64,000 bases of DNA from Rhodobiaceae bacterium (GCA_003330885.1 CP030277.1:3026001-3090000); one strand, 5' to 3'. Positions 9,925-18,921 are shown, counted from the first letter of the stretch. Numbers and translations: made by a program. The notes: generated by a model from the sequence alone, not told the origin.

Positions 9925-11400
9925 CTAGTCTCGCCGGTCTGCTTCCGCAAGCTCAGCCCGCTCTTCTTTGACAAAGAGCATCAGCGCCATACCGCCTACG
10001 AGCAGCAAGAGCACCGACCCAAAACCCACCCGCTGGCTTTCTGAGAGCGCGGTGGCGACACCAACGAGCAGCGGGCCGAGAAATGCCGTCGCAGTCCCAG
10101 ACAAAGCGTAGAGCCCGAAAAATTCGGACATCTTTTCTGGCGGCGCAATCCGCGCCAGCATCGTGCGAGAGTTGGCATAAGCAGCAGTGATAAAAACAGC
10201 GATCAGGATCACCACACTCACATAGGCCAATTCAGGAACCGTGGAGAAAAAGGGAAGCGACCATATCGGTTCTGCCCCTGCCGCGTCATAGGGCACAAAG
10301 AAAATTTCATTGGGGGTCATAGAGACCGCCAGCAAAAGACCAAGCGACGTGCCCCCAATAGAGATGAGGATGGCGTTACGTGACCCAAACGTATTGTCGA
10401 GCCAGCCGCCCAGGAAACCGCCTGCGACCGCGAAGATTGAAAGAACCACGCCGTAAATGGTGAGCGTCAGCGGACCCCACTGAAATACACCCGCTGCATA
10501 AACACCACCAAAGATAAGCACCGCTGTCTTCCCGTCATTGTAAAACATGCGGGCAAAAAGGTAGAGCGCGACGTTTCGGTAGTGCTTCAGTCCTTTGACC
10601 GTACGCACAACTGACCGCAGCCCGTTACGCACCGCATCTTTCGCATTCGCTCCACTCGGTGCAGAATCCGGCGTGAAGAGGATTAGCGGTAGAGAAAACA
10701 AAACCATCCAAAGAGCAGCAATCGGCCCCGAGATGCGACTGTTCTCAAAGGCCGAAACATCCAGACCAAACATCGCGATCTCAGGCACAAAACTCCAATC
10801 CACAACGCCCGGCAGCATGAAGGCAATCAGCATAAAGATAAGGATGAGGAGGGAGCTCAAGTTTCCAAGCGCCAGGCCAAGGCCCGACAGACCGGCAACC
10901 TTATTGTGCGGCGCTACATAGGGAAGCATCGAGTTATGGAAGACGGCAGAAAACTCAAAAGCAACATTTGCGATGATGACAAGCAGCGCCGCGCCCAAAA
11001 TGCCAATGCCGCCATCCATCGGCAACGCGAACCACATGGAAAACGTGGCAAATGCCATGATCGCAACAAAAGAGACGATCCACGGTTTCCGGCGCCCGCC
11101 ACTATCGGCAATCGCACCGAGCAACGGCCCGAGCAATGCGATGACAAATCCGCCAATGGCATTGATGTTTCCCCAGATCGCCTGCCCGCGAACAGGATCG
11201 CCAACCACATGACCCGAAAAATAGGGGGCAAAAATATAGATCGTAATGAGGATCACATATGGATTGCGCGCCCACTCAAACGTTGCCCAGGAAATCTGGC
11301 CTCTCGTGTCAGCCGGCTCTCCACCAACGGCGGAGAGAAGTTGCGCACTCGCTTCGCCCGGCACCTGAACACGTACCGGCTCATCCTGTTGATCACTCAA
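9925..11400 (-). CDS. UMF1/Atg22-like MFS transporter, copy 2
   Basis: Twelve-helix membrane protein of about 491 residues related to the UMF1 / Atg22-like branch of the major facilitator superfamily. It shows RGQISWATFEWARNPYV, FAPYFSGHVVGDPVRGQAIWG and GAIADSGGRRKPW, which align position by position with the gene upstream, so the two are tandem paralogues. The reading frame is open back to 11625, into the upstream gene, but the TTG at 11400 has a GGGGAG about nine bases upstream and gives an N-terminus matching the paralogue. The substrate is unknown; export of amino acids or other small solutes is possible. Confidence 0.82.
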   Translation of the reverse strand: MSDQQDEPVRVQVPGEASAQLLSAVGGEPADTRGQISWATFEWARNPYVILITIYIFAPYFSGHVVGDPVRGQAIWGNINAIGGFVIALLGPLLGAIADSGGRRKPWIVSFVAIMAFATFSMWFALPMDGGIGILGAALLVIIANVAFEFSAVFHNSMLPYVAPHNKVAGLSGLGLALGNLSSLLILIFMLIAFMLPGVVDWSFVPEIAMFGLDVSAFENSRISGPIAALWMVLFSLPLILFTPDSAPSGANAKDAVRNGLRSVVRTVKGLKHYRNVALYLFARMFYNDGKTAVLIFGGVYAAGVFQWGPLTLTIYGVVLSIFAVAGGFLGGWLDNTFGSRNAILISIGGTSLGLLLAVSMTPNEIFFVPYDAAGAEPIWSLPFFSTVPELAYVSVVILIAVFITAAYANSRTMLARIAPPEKMSEFFGLYALSGTATAFLGPLLVGVATALSESQRVGFGSVLLLLVGGMALMLFVKEERAELAEADRRD

Positions 11401-11461
11401 TCGCCGCTCCCCTATTTGAGACAGAGCATGGGCGAGGATAGCGTGAGATGCAAACCCAGAC

Positions 11462-12886
11462 TTAGGCAGGCGTGCGTTCTTCACGCACCGGCAGAAGCAG
11501 CAGGAAGCCGACCAAAAGAAAAGCCACAACAACAAAGAGGCCAGCGCGCTGACTGTTGGCTGCCGCGGTTGCCAACGCGATAACAAAGGGAGCGACAAAG
11601 CTCGTCGCCTTGCCAGAGAGGGCATAGAGACCGAAAAACTCAGTCATCATGTCTTTAGGAGCCAGGCGCGCCATAAAGGTCCGACTGGCCGCCTGCGCCG
11701 GACCGCCACTGATACCGATCAGAACCCCAGCTGCCATGTAGACCTGCTCCCCCACACTCATAAAGGGGCCACCACCTGGCACGGGGGGCGGGACTGCGAA
11801 AAAGAAGAAGATCGTGTCGGCGGTGATGGAAACCGACGCAAGCGTTCCCAACACAAGCCCAGCGACAGAAACAAGAATGGTTCGCTTCGACCCAAAACGA
11901 TCATCCATCCAACCGCCGAGAAACGCCCCCAGTGCCGCAAAGATGGAAAGCACGATACCGAAAACGCCCAGCTCCTGGATTCCCCAGCCGAAAGTCCCGG
12001 CAGCGTAAATCCCACCAAAAGCAAATATGGCGGATAAGCCGTCATAATAGGTCATCCGCGCGACGAGAAAGAGGCCGATATTTTTGTAAGACCGAAGCTT
12101 CAGGAAAGTCGCTTTAAGTTGGACGAGGCCAGCGCTGACGGCTGCGCGTGCTTTAACCGGCGTCCGCGGGCTGTCCGGTGTCAGAAGAAAGATCGGTAAG
12201 GAAAAGACCGTGTACCAGAGTGCGGCGAGCGGCCCAGTGAACCGTTCTGCCTCCCGCATGACAGGATCAAGTCCGAAGAGTGGTTCAATGCCAATCATGG
12301 TGACACCACTTTCAGCATCGGCAACAAGGAACATGAGGACAAAGAACAGGGCGGCAAGGCCCCCAACATAGCCGATACCCCATCCAAAGCCAGAAAGAGC
12401 ACCCATGCGCTTTTCAGGGACGAGCGTCGGCAACATCGCATTATAGAAGACGAGCGCAAATTCCATGCCGAGCGCCGCACACACAACTGCCGCCATCACA
12501 AAAGCGGGGCCGCCAGGAGCACCGGGAAGCGCTGTCCACAAAAGCACGGAACCGATAACAAATATGATCGAAAAGAAGCCGAGCCAGGGTTTACGAGACC
12601 CTGTCTGGTCAGCCACCGCGCCAAGCAGTGGAGACCCGATGGCGATCGCCAGGCCTGCAATCGACTGTGTGTAGCCCCACAGCACCTGGCCCTGGACAGG
12701 ATCACCGACAAAACCGGCTGCGAAATAGGGAGCAAAAATGAAGGTGGTGATCAGCGTGAAATAAGGCTGATTGGCCCAATCAAAAAATGCCCAGCTGAAC
12801 TGTCCCGCACGCGATGCCACTGGTCCCCCAACCGCATTACGCTCGGTGCTCCGCTCCCCGACCAAATCTGTCCCCAACTCTGCCAC
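11462..12886 (-). CDS. UMF1/Atg22-like MFS transporter, copy 1
   Basis: Twelve-helix transporter of 474 residues of the UMF1 / Atg22-like type. Conserved features are GQFSWAFFDWANQPYFTL, FAPYFAAGFVGDPVQGQ, and GAVADQTGSRKPWL between helices 2 and 3, followed by a repeated GGWMDDRFGSKR loop in the second half. It heads a two-gene minus-strand unit with its paralogue 61 bases downstream and is divergent from a 2-hydroxyacid dehydrogenase, with 95 bases between starts. Substrate unknown. Confidence 0.85.
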   Translation of the reverse strand: MAELGTDLVGERSTERNAVGGPVASRAGQFSWAFFDWANQPYFTLITTFIFAPYFAAGFVGDPVQGQVLWGYTQSIAGLAIAIGSPLLGAVADQTGSRKPWLGFFSIIFVIGSVLLWTALPGAPGGPAFVMAAVVCAALGMEFALVFYNAMLPTLVPEKRMGALSGFGWGIGYVGGLAALFFVLMFLVADAESGVTMIGIEPLFGLDPVMREAERFTGPLAALWYTVFSLPIFLLTPDSPRTPVKARAAVSAGLVQLKATFLKLRSYKNIGLFLVARMTYYDGLSAIFAFGGIYAAGTFGWGIQELGVFGIVLSIFAALGAFLGGWMDDRFGSKRTILVSVAGLVLGTLASVSITADTIFFFFAVPPPVPGGGPFMSVGEQVYMAAGVLIGISGGPAQAASRTFMARLAPKDMMTEFFGLYALSGKATSFVAPFVIALATAAANSQRAGLFVVVAFLLVGFLLLLPVREERTPA

Positions 12887-12981
12887 TGCCCCTCACACAT
12901 ATTTGTTGCGGGGACTTTACTTAAGACCGGTGACAAACGATATGTTTATGCAAACAAAATTGATCAAACATCGGGGTGGGA

Positions 12982-13971
12982 ATGGAAATTCTACTATCAG
13001 CAGATGGTGCTGAGGCGCTGGGAACACGGTTTTCGTCGATTGAGGGCATAACGCCGGTGCTTTTCCAGCGCGATGGCTCTCTGACCCGCAACGGCGTGCC
13101 TGTCGAGCGGGACGACGTCAGTCCAAAATGTGCTTGGCTGAGCCTCGATGTTCTCATCACCAAACGCGTCTTCGACTATGTTGATCATCTCTTGAACCTG
13201 CCCTCCCTTGAATGGATTCAGTCAACAGCAGCCGGTTTCGACAATCCGCTTTTTGTCGAAATGGCGAAGAAGGGAATTCGTCTTACCAACTCAGATGCGC
13301 AGTCGGTGGCCATCGCGGAATTCGTTCTGGGCTCTGTCCTGTTTGAGTTTCAAAACCCCACCGCCCGCCTTCAAAATCAGTCTGAGAAAAAATGGAAAGG
13401 CGTCGATTTTCGCGAAATAGCCGGTACCACCTGGATGATTGTCGGCATTGGCAATATCGGCAATGAGACGGCAAAGCGCGCCCGCGCCTTTGATGCCCAT
13501 ATCATCGGCGTCAAGCGCACCGGCGAGAGTGCGCAGGCCCACGAAACCATCCGCCCCGCTGAGATGAAAGCGCGGCTGCCCGAATGTGATGTCGTGGTTT
13601 TCACAAGCCCGCTGAACAACGAAACACACCATATGGGGAATGCCGATTTCTTTGCGTCCATGCAAGAAGGAGCAACCTTCGTCAACATCGGGCGCGGCGG
13701 GCTGGTGAATGAGACTGAATTGCTCACAGCGCTCGACAAAGGAACACCGGGAGTGGCGATCCTTGATGTCTTCGAAACCGAACCCCTGCCAGAGACAAGC
13801 CCCCTTTGGGAACACGCCAATGTTCGCGTGACACCGCACTCTTCGCCAAAGTCAAATGGCACACCGGTAAGAGCACAGGAGCTCTTCCTGGAAAACCTTC
13901 AAGCCTTCCTGAAAGAAGAACCGCTGCGCAATGAAGTGCCGGCTGCAACGATTATTGGATCGGCGGCTTAA
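12982..13971 (+). CDS. D-2-hydroxyacid dehydrogenase family protein
   Basis: NAD(P)-dependent dehydrogenase of 329 residues. The Rossmann motif is GIGNIGNETAKRA followed by a basic VKRTGES, suggesting NADP(H). Later motifs are NIGRGGLVNE with the catalytic Arg region, DVFETEPLPETSPLW with the Glu, and TPHSS with the proton-relay His. Likely acts on glyoxylate/hydroxypyruvate or a related 2-keto acid, but the substrate is not readable. The ATG at 12982 was chosen over the GTG at 12976 because of the GGGGTGGG just upstream. Its end overlaps the convergent LysR gene by 20 bases. Confidence 0.88.
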   Translation: MEILLSADGAEALGTRFSSIEGITPVLFQRDGSLTRNGVPVERDDVSPKCAWLSLDVLITKRVFDYVDHLLNLPSLEWIQSTAAGFDNPLFVEMAKKGIRLTNSDAQSVAIAEFVLGSVLFEFQNPTARLQNQSEKKWKGVDFREIAGTTWMIVGIGNIGNETAKRARAFDAHIIGVKRTGESAQAHETIRPAEMKARLPECDVVVFTSPLNNETHHMGNADFFASMQEGATFVNIGRGGLVNETELLTALDKGTPGVAILDVFETEPLPETSPLWEHANVRVTPHSSPKSNGTPVRAQELFLENLQAFLKEEPLRNEVPAATIIGSAA

Positions 13972-14839
13972 GCGTCCCCTCAAGCCTCGTTTTGAGGTAA
14001 CCCCGACGCTCAATGACAAATTGACGAAAGGCACTCACCCGTGCGGTAGCACGCAGGTCTCTGTGGGACAGCAACCAAACATCCATACGCGGCGACGGGT
14101 CTGTCAGACGAACAAACTCAGGAACCGCGTCACCTGCGAAGCAAGGTATGAGGCCAATGCCGAAACCCGCCTTCACTGCTTCAACCTGCATGGGAACATG
14201 ATCGAAACGCCCGACCGTGGGTAAATTCGGAAACGCACTGGACGCCACCCAACGCGTCCGATGAGCAGCTTCCCCAAACCCGACCCAGCGAGCCGTTTGG
14301 CTCGTCTCCAATGGCCCATGTTCTTCCAGATAGGCTTCGGTGCCATAGGCTGCTTCGTGAAAGGTGCCCAGTTGCCGGCCGATAAGGTGTTCCGGCGGAT
14401 TGTTGGTGAACCGAATGGCAACATCAGCTTCCCGTTTGGAAAGATCAAAGATGCTCCAGCTTTCATTCACTTCCAGATCAATCGATGGATAGGCTTCCAT
14501 AAACTCAAACAGGATCGGTCCCATCAGGTACATGGCAAACATGTCCGGCAGCGTGACCATAAGAGGCCCCGCCAACTCCTTGTCGGCGCCGCGCACCTGG
14601 CGTTCAACACCGAGAAGATTGTTCTCCATCGATTGCGCCACGGGCAGCAGGGCAACACCTGCTGGCGTCAATTCAAACCCGTCGCTCCGACGCTCAAACA
14701 AGCGGGTATCGAAATCAGATTCCAGAGATTCAATCCGGCGTGAGATTGTCGTGTGGCTCACCCGCAGGACCTTTGCCGCAGCGCGCATAGAGCCGGCGTC
14801 CGCAGCCGCCAGGAATAGTCGTAAATCGTCCCAGTTCAT
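13952..14839 (-). CDS. LysR-family transcriptional regulator
   Basis: DNA-binding regulator of 295 residues with an N-terminal winged helix (DLRLFLAAADAGSMRAAAKVLRVSHTTISRRIESLE) and a C-terminal effector domain. Its target is not obvious: it is convergent with the 2-hydroxyacid dehydrogenase and divergent from the ECF41 sigma operon, 302 bases away. A TGCAA-N5-TTGCA inverted repeat 82 bases upstream of its start could be an autoregulatory site. Confidence 0.92.
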   Translation of the reverse strand: MNWDDLRLFLAAADAGSMRAAAKVLRVSHTTISRRIESLESDFDTRLFERRSDGFELTPAGVALLPVAQSMENNLLGVERQVRGADKELAGPLMVTLPDMFAMYLMGPILFEFMEAYPSIDLEVNESWSIFDLSKREADVAIRFTNNPPEHLIGRQLGTFHEAAYGTEAYLEEHGPLETSQTARWVGFGEAAHRTRWVASSAFPNLPTVGRFDHVPMQVEAVKAGFGIGLIPCFAGDAVPEFVRLTDPSPRMDVWLLSHRDLRATARVSAFRQFVIERRGYLKTRLEGTLKPPIQ

Positions 14840-15141
14840 ATGGTCGGCTTCTCTTCATTGGCTGGACACGAGGTCCCCGCTCGAACACTCGCTTCTGGAC
14901 ATAGGCACCACGGCAGACCATGCAAGAGGCTTGCAAATAAAAAGACACTCGCGCAGCAGTGAACCATTGCCGGTGCCCGCAATTGTCTGAATTGGCTCAA
15001 AACAAAGGGTCAATATGGACCTGTGCGTAGGGTGAGTACGCATCCAAGCTCAAAAATGTTTGAGATGCTCTGTCACAGGAGCCCTCCCCGCCTCGTCATA
15101 AGAGCAAGGCGGCTGAACCCGCTGCAATAAGGAGCTTTAAA
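14840..15141. other. Intergenic region with ECF41 promoter and small inverted repeat
   Basis: A 302-base gap between divergent genes. TGCAA-gaggc-TTGCA (14921-14935) is a short palindrome that may serve the LysR gene. An ECF41-type promoter match lies at 15071-15097. A GGAG follows at about 15131 as ribosome binding site of the next gene. Nothing else was recognised. Confidence 0.6.
15071..15097 (+). promoter_or_regulatory. Candidate ECF41-dependent promoter
   Basis: TGTCACA at 15071-15077, a 16-base spacer, then CGTC at 15094-15097. This is the promoter pattern reported for ECF41 sigma factors, here 45 bases upstream of the first gene of an operon whose third gene encodes such a sigma factor. 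It implies autoregulation. The match is seen directly; the function is inferred. Confidence 0.8.
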
Positions 15142-15522
15142 ATGGCCAAAATTGTGCTTGGCATCATCGCCGCAATCTATGGAGTGAATGCTCTCCTCAT
15201 GTGGTTCGCACCCATGTACTGGTACGAGACCACGCCGGGCGTGGCTATGATGGGTCCTTTCAACCTCCATTTTGTCCGCGACATCGCTCTGATTTATCTC
15301 ATCGCAGCTGGTGCCTTCGCTTGGTCCGTCAAAAACAATACGCCTCAGGTTGCCATCACAGGCGCGATATGGCCCTGCCTCCACGGCCTCTTTCACATTC
15401 AGATATGGATGGCCCGCGGTGTACCCCTCGACGAAATCGCATTCGTCAATCTCGTTGGCATTCAGATCCCCGCTTGGGCCGGTCTCTATTTCGCCACGCA
15501 GCTTTCATCCACAAAGGAGTAA
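15142..15522 (+). CDS. Small four-helix membrane protein in ECF41 operon
   Basis: Protein of 126 residues with four predicted membrane segments (about residues 3-20, 46-66, 72-92 and 104-121). The segments WYETTPGV and GPFNLHFVRDIALIYL, and the later LHGLFH, look conserved-family-like, with several histidines and tryptophans. I do not recognise a function; it resembles small DoxX/DUF4345-like membrane proteins. It opens a three-gene operon with the AhpD-like protein three bases downstream and the ECF41 sigma factor, directly below the candidate sigma promoter, so it is probably a main target of that sigma factor. Confidence 0.75.
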   Translation: MAKIVLGIIAAIYGVNALLMWFAPMYWYETTPGVAMMGPFNLHFVRDIALIYLIAAGAFAWSVKNNTPQVAITGAIWPCLHGLFHIQIWMARGVPLDEIAFVNLVGIQIPAWAGLYFATQLSSTKE

Positions 15523-15525
15523 CCC

Positions 15526-16071
15526 ATGATCCGCTGGCTTCTGCATCTCGGCACAAGGTCTATGGAACGCAAGACCAACTATGACGCGAGCTATATGCAT
15601 GACGTAATTGATACGTCGACATCAGCCGGACTGAAACTGGGCCTGCTCCCCCTTCTCTCACAACACCGCGAAGATGCGCCCAAACCTCTTTGGTTTGGCG
15701 CAGGTCTCGCCTCCGTTCTGGAAGGCGATTGCGGGCCGTGCGTCCAACTGATGGTGGACCAGGGCGTGTCCGAAGGCGTCGACCCGGACCTGCTGCGCGC
15801 AATACTTGCACGCGACTTCGATGCAATGGGCGAAGAAGCCGCGTTGGGATTTCGCTTTGCAGAATCAGTGATCGCCGGTGACATGGACAGCGAAAACTAT
15901 CGGATCGAGATTGAACACCGCTACGGCAAACGCGCCACGATTGCGCTGGCATACGCCACAGCCTTTTGTCGCACCTACCCAGTTCTAAAACGCGGTCTGG
16001 GGCATGGATTGGCCTGCCAGAAAATCAAAGTCGGCGATCAACTGGAGACCGTGATAAAAAAGGCTGCATGA
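15526..16071 (+). CDS. AhpD-like / carboxymuconolactone decarboxylase-fold protein
   Basis: Protein of 181 residues, helical, with EGDCGPCVQLMVDQGVSEG in the middle. The CxxC on a helix followed by the acidic and helical downstream part resembles the thiol site of AhpD-like peroxidase partners of the carboxymuconolactone decarboxylase superfamily. The usual CxxCxxxH histidine is replaced here (CGPCVQLMV), so peroxidase activity is uncertain. Proteins of this superfamily are the classic partners encoded beside ECF41 sigma factors. Its stop overlaps the sigma gene start as ATGA, indicating translational coupling. Confidence 0.72.
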   Translation: MIRWLLHLGTRSMERKTNYDASYMHDVIDTSTSAGLKLGLLPLLSQHREDAPKPLWFGAGLASVLEGDCGPCVQLMVDQGVSEGVDPDLLRAILARDFDAMGEEAALGFRFAESVIAGDMDSENYRIEIEHRYGKRATIALAYATAFCRTYPVLKRGLGHGLACQKIKVGDQLETVIKKAA

Positions 16072-16967
16072 ACGACACAGCGACTGCCACGTTTGAACAG
16101 GAACGCGGTCGACTGACTTCCCTGGCATACCGAATGCTGGGGGAGCGGGCGGCCGCCGAAGACGTTGTGCAAAATGCCTGGCTGCGCTGGGCAGGCACCG
16201 ACGAAAGAGAAATCAAAATTCCTGCGGCCTGGCTCACCACGGTCACGACCCGCCTTGCAATCGATGCGCTCAAGAGTGCCCGCCACAAGCGCGAAGTCTA
16301 TGCGGGCATCTGGTTGCCCGAACCCATCTTGTCAGACACAGAAAACCCGGCGACTCCGGAAGATGCACTTGCACAAGCACAAGACGTGCAGCTTGCGCTT
16401 CTATGGGCCATGGAGCGTTTGGCGCCAGAAGAAAGGGCAGCCTTCATTCTGAGGGAAGCCTTTGATAGCGACTATGCTGATATTGCCGCGACACTCGATA
16501 AAACCGAAGCCGCCTGCAGGCAGTTGGTCGCTCGGGCGAAAAAGCGGGTGAGCGAAGAAAGCCCCCGTTTTGACGCCTCGATAGCAGAAGTTGGCGACCT
16601 TCTTTCCCGTTTCATGGAAGCTGCTCAAACACACAACAAGCAGGAAATTCTCTCGCTCTTATCGCCCGACGCCCTGGCCCTTTCAGACGGTGGAGGCAAA
16701 GTACGCGCGGCCTACCGTCCTCTTGTCGGTCCTGACGACATTGCGCTGGTCTTTACAAGCTTGCTCCAGAAAAACGCGGACAATGTCAAACCACGGCTGG
16801 TGTATGCAAACGGCCGCCCTGCCATCGTGTCACTTCAGAAGGATGAGAAAACAGACATTGTCATCAGCCTTGTGCCCGACCACGAAGGGTTGGTGCGCTG
16901 GATCTATGTGATGCGCAATCCGGACAAGCTCACTCGACCCACGGAGGATATTAGGCCGAGCGCCTAA
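16068..16967 (+). CDS. ECF41-type RNA polymerase sigma factor with fused SnoaL-like domain
   Basis: Sigma factor of 299 residues. Region 2 (LTSLAYRMLGERAAAEDVVQNAWLRW) and region 4 (ERAAFILREAFDSDYADIAATLDKTEAACRQLVARAKKRV) are followed by a roughly 120-residue SnoaL/NTF2-like domain. The extension carries DGGGKVRAAYRP and, close to the end, RNPDKL; DGGGK and NPDKL are the diagnostic motifs of group ECF41, where the extension replaces an anti-sigma factor and tunes activity. No anti-sigma gene is present. The ATG at 16068 overlaps the stop of the AhpD-like gene. The 3' end overlaps the convergent membrane-protein gene by 17 bases. Confidence 0.93.
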   Translation: MNDTATATFEQERGRLTSLAYRMLGERAAAEDVVQNAWLRWAGTDEREIKIPAAWLTTVTTRLAIDALKSARHKREVYAGIWLPEPILSDTENPATPEDALAQAQDVQLALLWAMERLAPEERAAFILREAFDSDYADIAATLDKTEAACRQLVARAKKRVSEESPRFDASIAEVGDLLSRFMEAAQTHNKQEILSLLSPDALALSDGGGKVRAAYRPLVGPDDIALVFTSLLQKNADNVKPRLVYANGRPAIVSLQKDEKTDIVISLVPDHEGLVRWIYVMRNPDKLTRPTEDIRPSA

Positions 16968-17676
16968 CCAGCATATTCGTGCGTGCTTCCGCCATGAAGA
17001 TGAAGTTCGCATGGAGGAACAAGGTGAGGCCAAACATCTCTAGCGCTTCTTCAATGCTGGTGGCAATCACCTGATAGAGATGCCCTTCGCCATATCCATG
17101 TTCGAAGAACGCATCCAGTGGCTCCATACCCAATGCGCCGCCAACATAGATCGCCCCTGAGATCACAAACAGAATTGCAATATGCCGTGGCAACTCAAAC
17201 AGGAACGGAACGAGCAGAGCAGCAAAACCGACCACAAAAGCTGCCCCAAAAAACACCCACGGATTATATAAAAAACCGGTCAACTCAAAATGATTGCGCA
17301 GTGGCGCATCAACGGTCTCGTGAAAGCCCACCGTCTCATCAATTGAAAGGAGAAAGAACACAACTGCAATGAAAACCCAGCTGTAGGACACCAGCCCATC
17401 ACGGACCCGGTCCTTGTGCCAGTTCACCATTGCGCAAGCTGCAATTAGAACCATCAAAGCACTGGAATACCACGCCCCCAAATTACGCTCTGCATCAAGA
17501 GCAAAATGGCGAAGGTCTTGAAGAACCGTTTCAGTACCAACCTGAACCACAAAAACCTCCCGCAGAAGGCCAAGCACGACAACTGCCGTGGTCACCAAAT
17601 AGACATAGCGAACGATTGAGGTGGGAACCACAATCGACACCCCACGTCGCCGCGAATAAGCCGGCACATAACTCAT
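16951..17676 (-). CDS. Multi-pass membrane protein of unknown function
   Basis: Protein of 241 residues with about six hydrophobic segments (near residues 21-42, 69-88, 96-114, 138-160, 164-185 and 210-228). A striking acidic/histidine cluster, LLSIDETVGFHETVDAP, follows the third segment, and a second, TSIEEALEMFG, precedes the last; such Asp-Glu-His pairs in membrane proteins often bind metal. I do not recognise the family. It is convergent with the ECF41 gene (17-base overlap) and alone on its strand. Confidence 0.75.
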   Translation of the reverse strand: MSYVPAYSRRRGVSIVVPTSIVRYVYLVTTAVVVLGLLREVFVVQVGTETVLQDLRHFALDAERNLGAWYSSALMVLIAACAMVNWHKDRVRDGLVSYSWVFIAVVFFLLSIDETVGFHETVDAPLRNHFELTGFLYNPWVFFGAAFVVGFAALLVPFLFELPRHIAILFVISGAIYVGGALGMEPLDAFFEHGYGEGHLYQVIATSIEEALEMFGLTLFLHANFIFMAEARTNMLVRRSA

Positions 17677-17973
17677 AACAAATTCCCCTTAGACCCACCC
17701 GCGACAAAGCGGGTTCACCTGGATCAGATCATTTCTGTTAACCCGGTACCTGCATTCGCCATGCCAACCCGCACCCCTAAGAAAAAGCATCGTTTTGCGA
17801 TGGTCACGAGGCATCTGTTCCAAAATGAAACAGGTCATGGAAGAGAGCTGCCCTATTGCGGGATTAACGCGACCTTGACCCCTGATCTCTAAGAAGAAGG
17901 CACGGCACAAAACTTGCGCAAAACCAGAGAAGTTCCGCCGGTGGAAAATATGCTGATCAGGAAATAGCAGGCC
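17677..17973. other. Intergenic region between divergent genes
   Basis: A 297-base gap between the membrane protein and the JmjC-like gene, presumably holding both promoters. CCCGCGACAAAGCGGG (17698-17713) can fold as a small hairpin, as can CTGTT...AACAG around 17815. A stretch near 17716 loosely resembles part of a TPP riboswitch but does not hold up (see rejected items). No small gene is evident. Confidence 0.5.
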
Positions 17974-18912
17974 ATGAAACAACAGATCATTGAAAACCTG
18001 AGCCAAGATGTCGCGAGCACATGGGGTCAGGAGACCGCCCACCTTCAACATTCGCTCGCACAGCACAGCCTGTTTTCAGACGATGCACTGGCAAGCCTCA
18101 TCGAACGGATGCCGCAGGCCATCAGTCCCATCAACACCATGGCAGGTACAGGCCACGATGCCACGAGCTGGGCCTATTGCGATCGGAGCGGATTGTCCGG
18201 CCATGATGTGCTTGAAGCCATCAAGCGCGGACGCCTTTGGATCAATCTTCAGAAACTTGAAGAGCATGACAGCCGTTTCGAGCAATTGCTTGAAGACATG
18301 TATGTGGAACTAGAAGCTGCTGTTCCCGGATTCAAACCGCACCGCAAGTCACTTGGCCTACTAATATCTTCACCAGGTGCACAAGTCTTCTATCACGCGG
18401 ACGTGCCAGGCCAGTCGCTTTGGCAGATCCGGGGCGAAAAAAAAATTCTCATCTATCCTCCAAACGAGCCATTCCTGCGGCCTGCCGATTTGGAAAATGT
18501 CATTCGCGGCGTGACGGAAGAAGAGATCCGCTACGACCCCTCCTATGACGCTCATGCAGACACCTACGATCTGAAAGCGGGCGACATGTTGCACTGGGCG
18601 CTCAACGGGCCGCACCGCGTTCTAAATGGCAACTGCCTCAACGTATCGGTCACTACGGAGCATTGGACAGCACCGATCCGTCGCTCCTATGCCATGAACT
18701 ATGGCAATGGCGTTTTGCGCAGCGAGCTCGGATGGATACCTAGATCCCGCGCGATTAGCGGCCCTGCCTTTTGGGCGAAGGTTGCACTTACCGCTTTTTG
18801 GCGCAAATCGGGCATGCAGAAGAAGCAATCATTCCAACGTGTGATGCAATACCGCATCAACCCTGATGCTCCTGAAGGCATCAGCCCTCTCTCCATGGGC
18901 GCAGCGGAGTAA
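17974..18912 (+). CDS. JmjC/cupin-like 2-oxoglutarate oxygenase-type protein
   Basis: Protein of 312 residues with a cupin_8/JmjC-like core. The iron-binding triad is visible as H141-x-D143 (FYHADVPGQSLW) and H214 (NGPHRV), with a lysine pair in RGEKKILIY as candidate 2-oxoglutarate contact; ending in a basic tail. Such enzymes hydroxylate proteins or small molecules. It is the first gene of a tight trio with a polysaccharide flippase (9 bases downstream) and a GNAT-type acyltransferase, so it could modify a cell-surface glycan or its carrier, but that is inference. No signal peptide; cytoplasmic. Confidence 0.8.
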   Translation: MKQQIIENLSQDVASTWGQETAHLQHSLAQHSLFSDDALASLIERMPQAISPINTMAGTGHDATSWAYCDRSGLSGHDVLEAIKRGRLWINLQKLEEHDSRFEQLLEDMYVELEAAVPGFKPHRKSLGLLISSPGAQVFYHADVPGQSLWQIRGEKKILIYPPNEPFLRPADLENVIRGVTEEEIRYDPSYDAHADTYDLKAGDMLHWALNGPHRVLNGNCLNVSVTTEHWTAPIRRSYAMNYGNGVLRSELGWIPRSRAISGPAFWAKVALTAFWRKSGMQKKQSFQRVMQYRINPDAPEGISPLSMGAAE

Positions 18913-18921
18913 TCCCAGGCA

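Noticed and set aside
11401-11625. N-terminal extension of the second MFS transporter
   Set aside because: It overlaps the upstream paralogue in another frame and has no signal or family similarity; the TTG at 11400 with GGGGAG explains the start better.
17690-17760. TPP riboswitch-like words (CACCTGGATCAGATCATT)
   Set aside because: The order and spacing do not match the CUGAGA...ACCUGAUCUGG core, and the downstream gene is a JmjC-like protein with no thiamine link.
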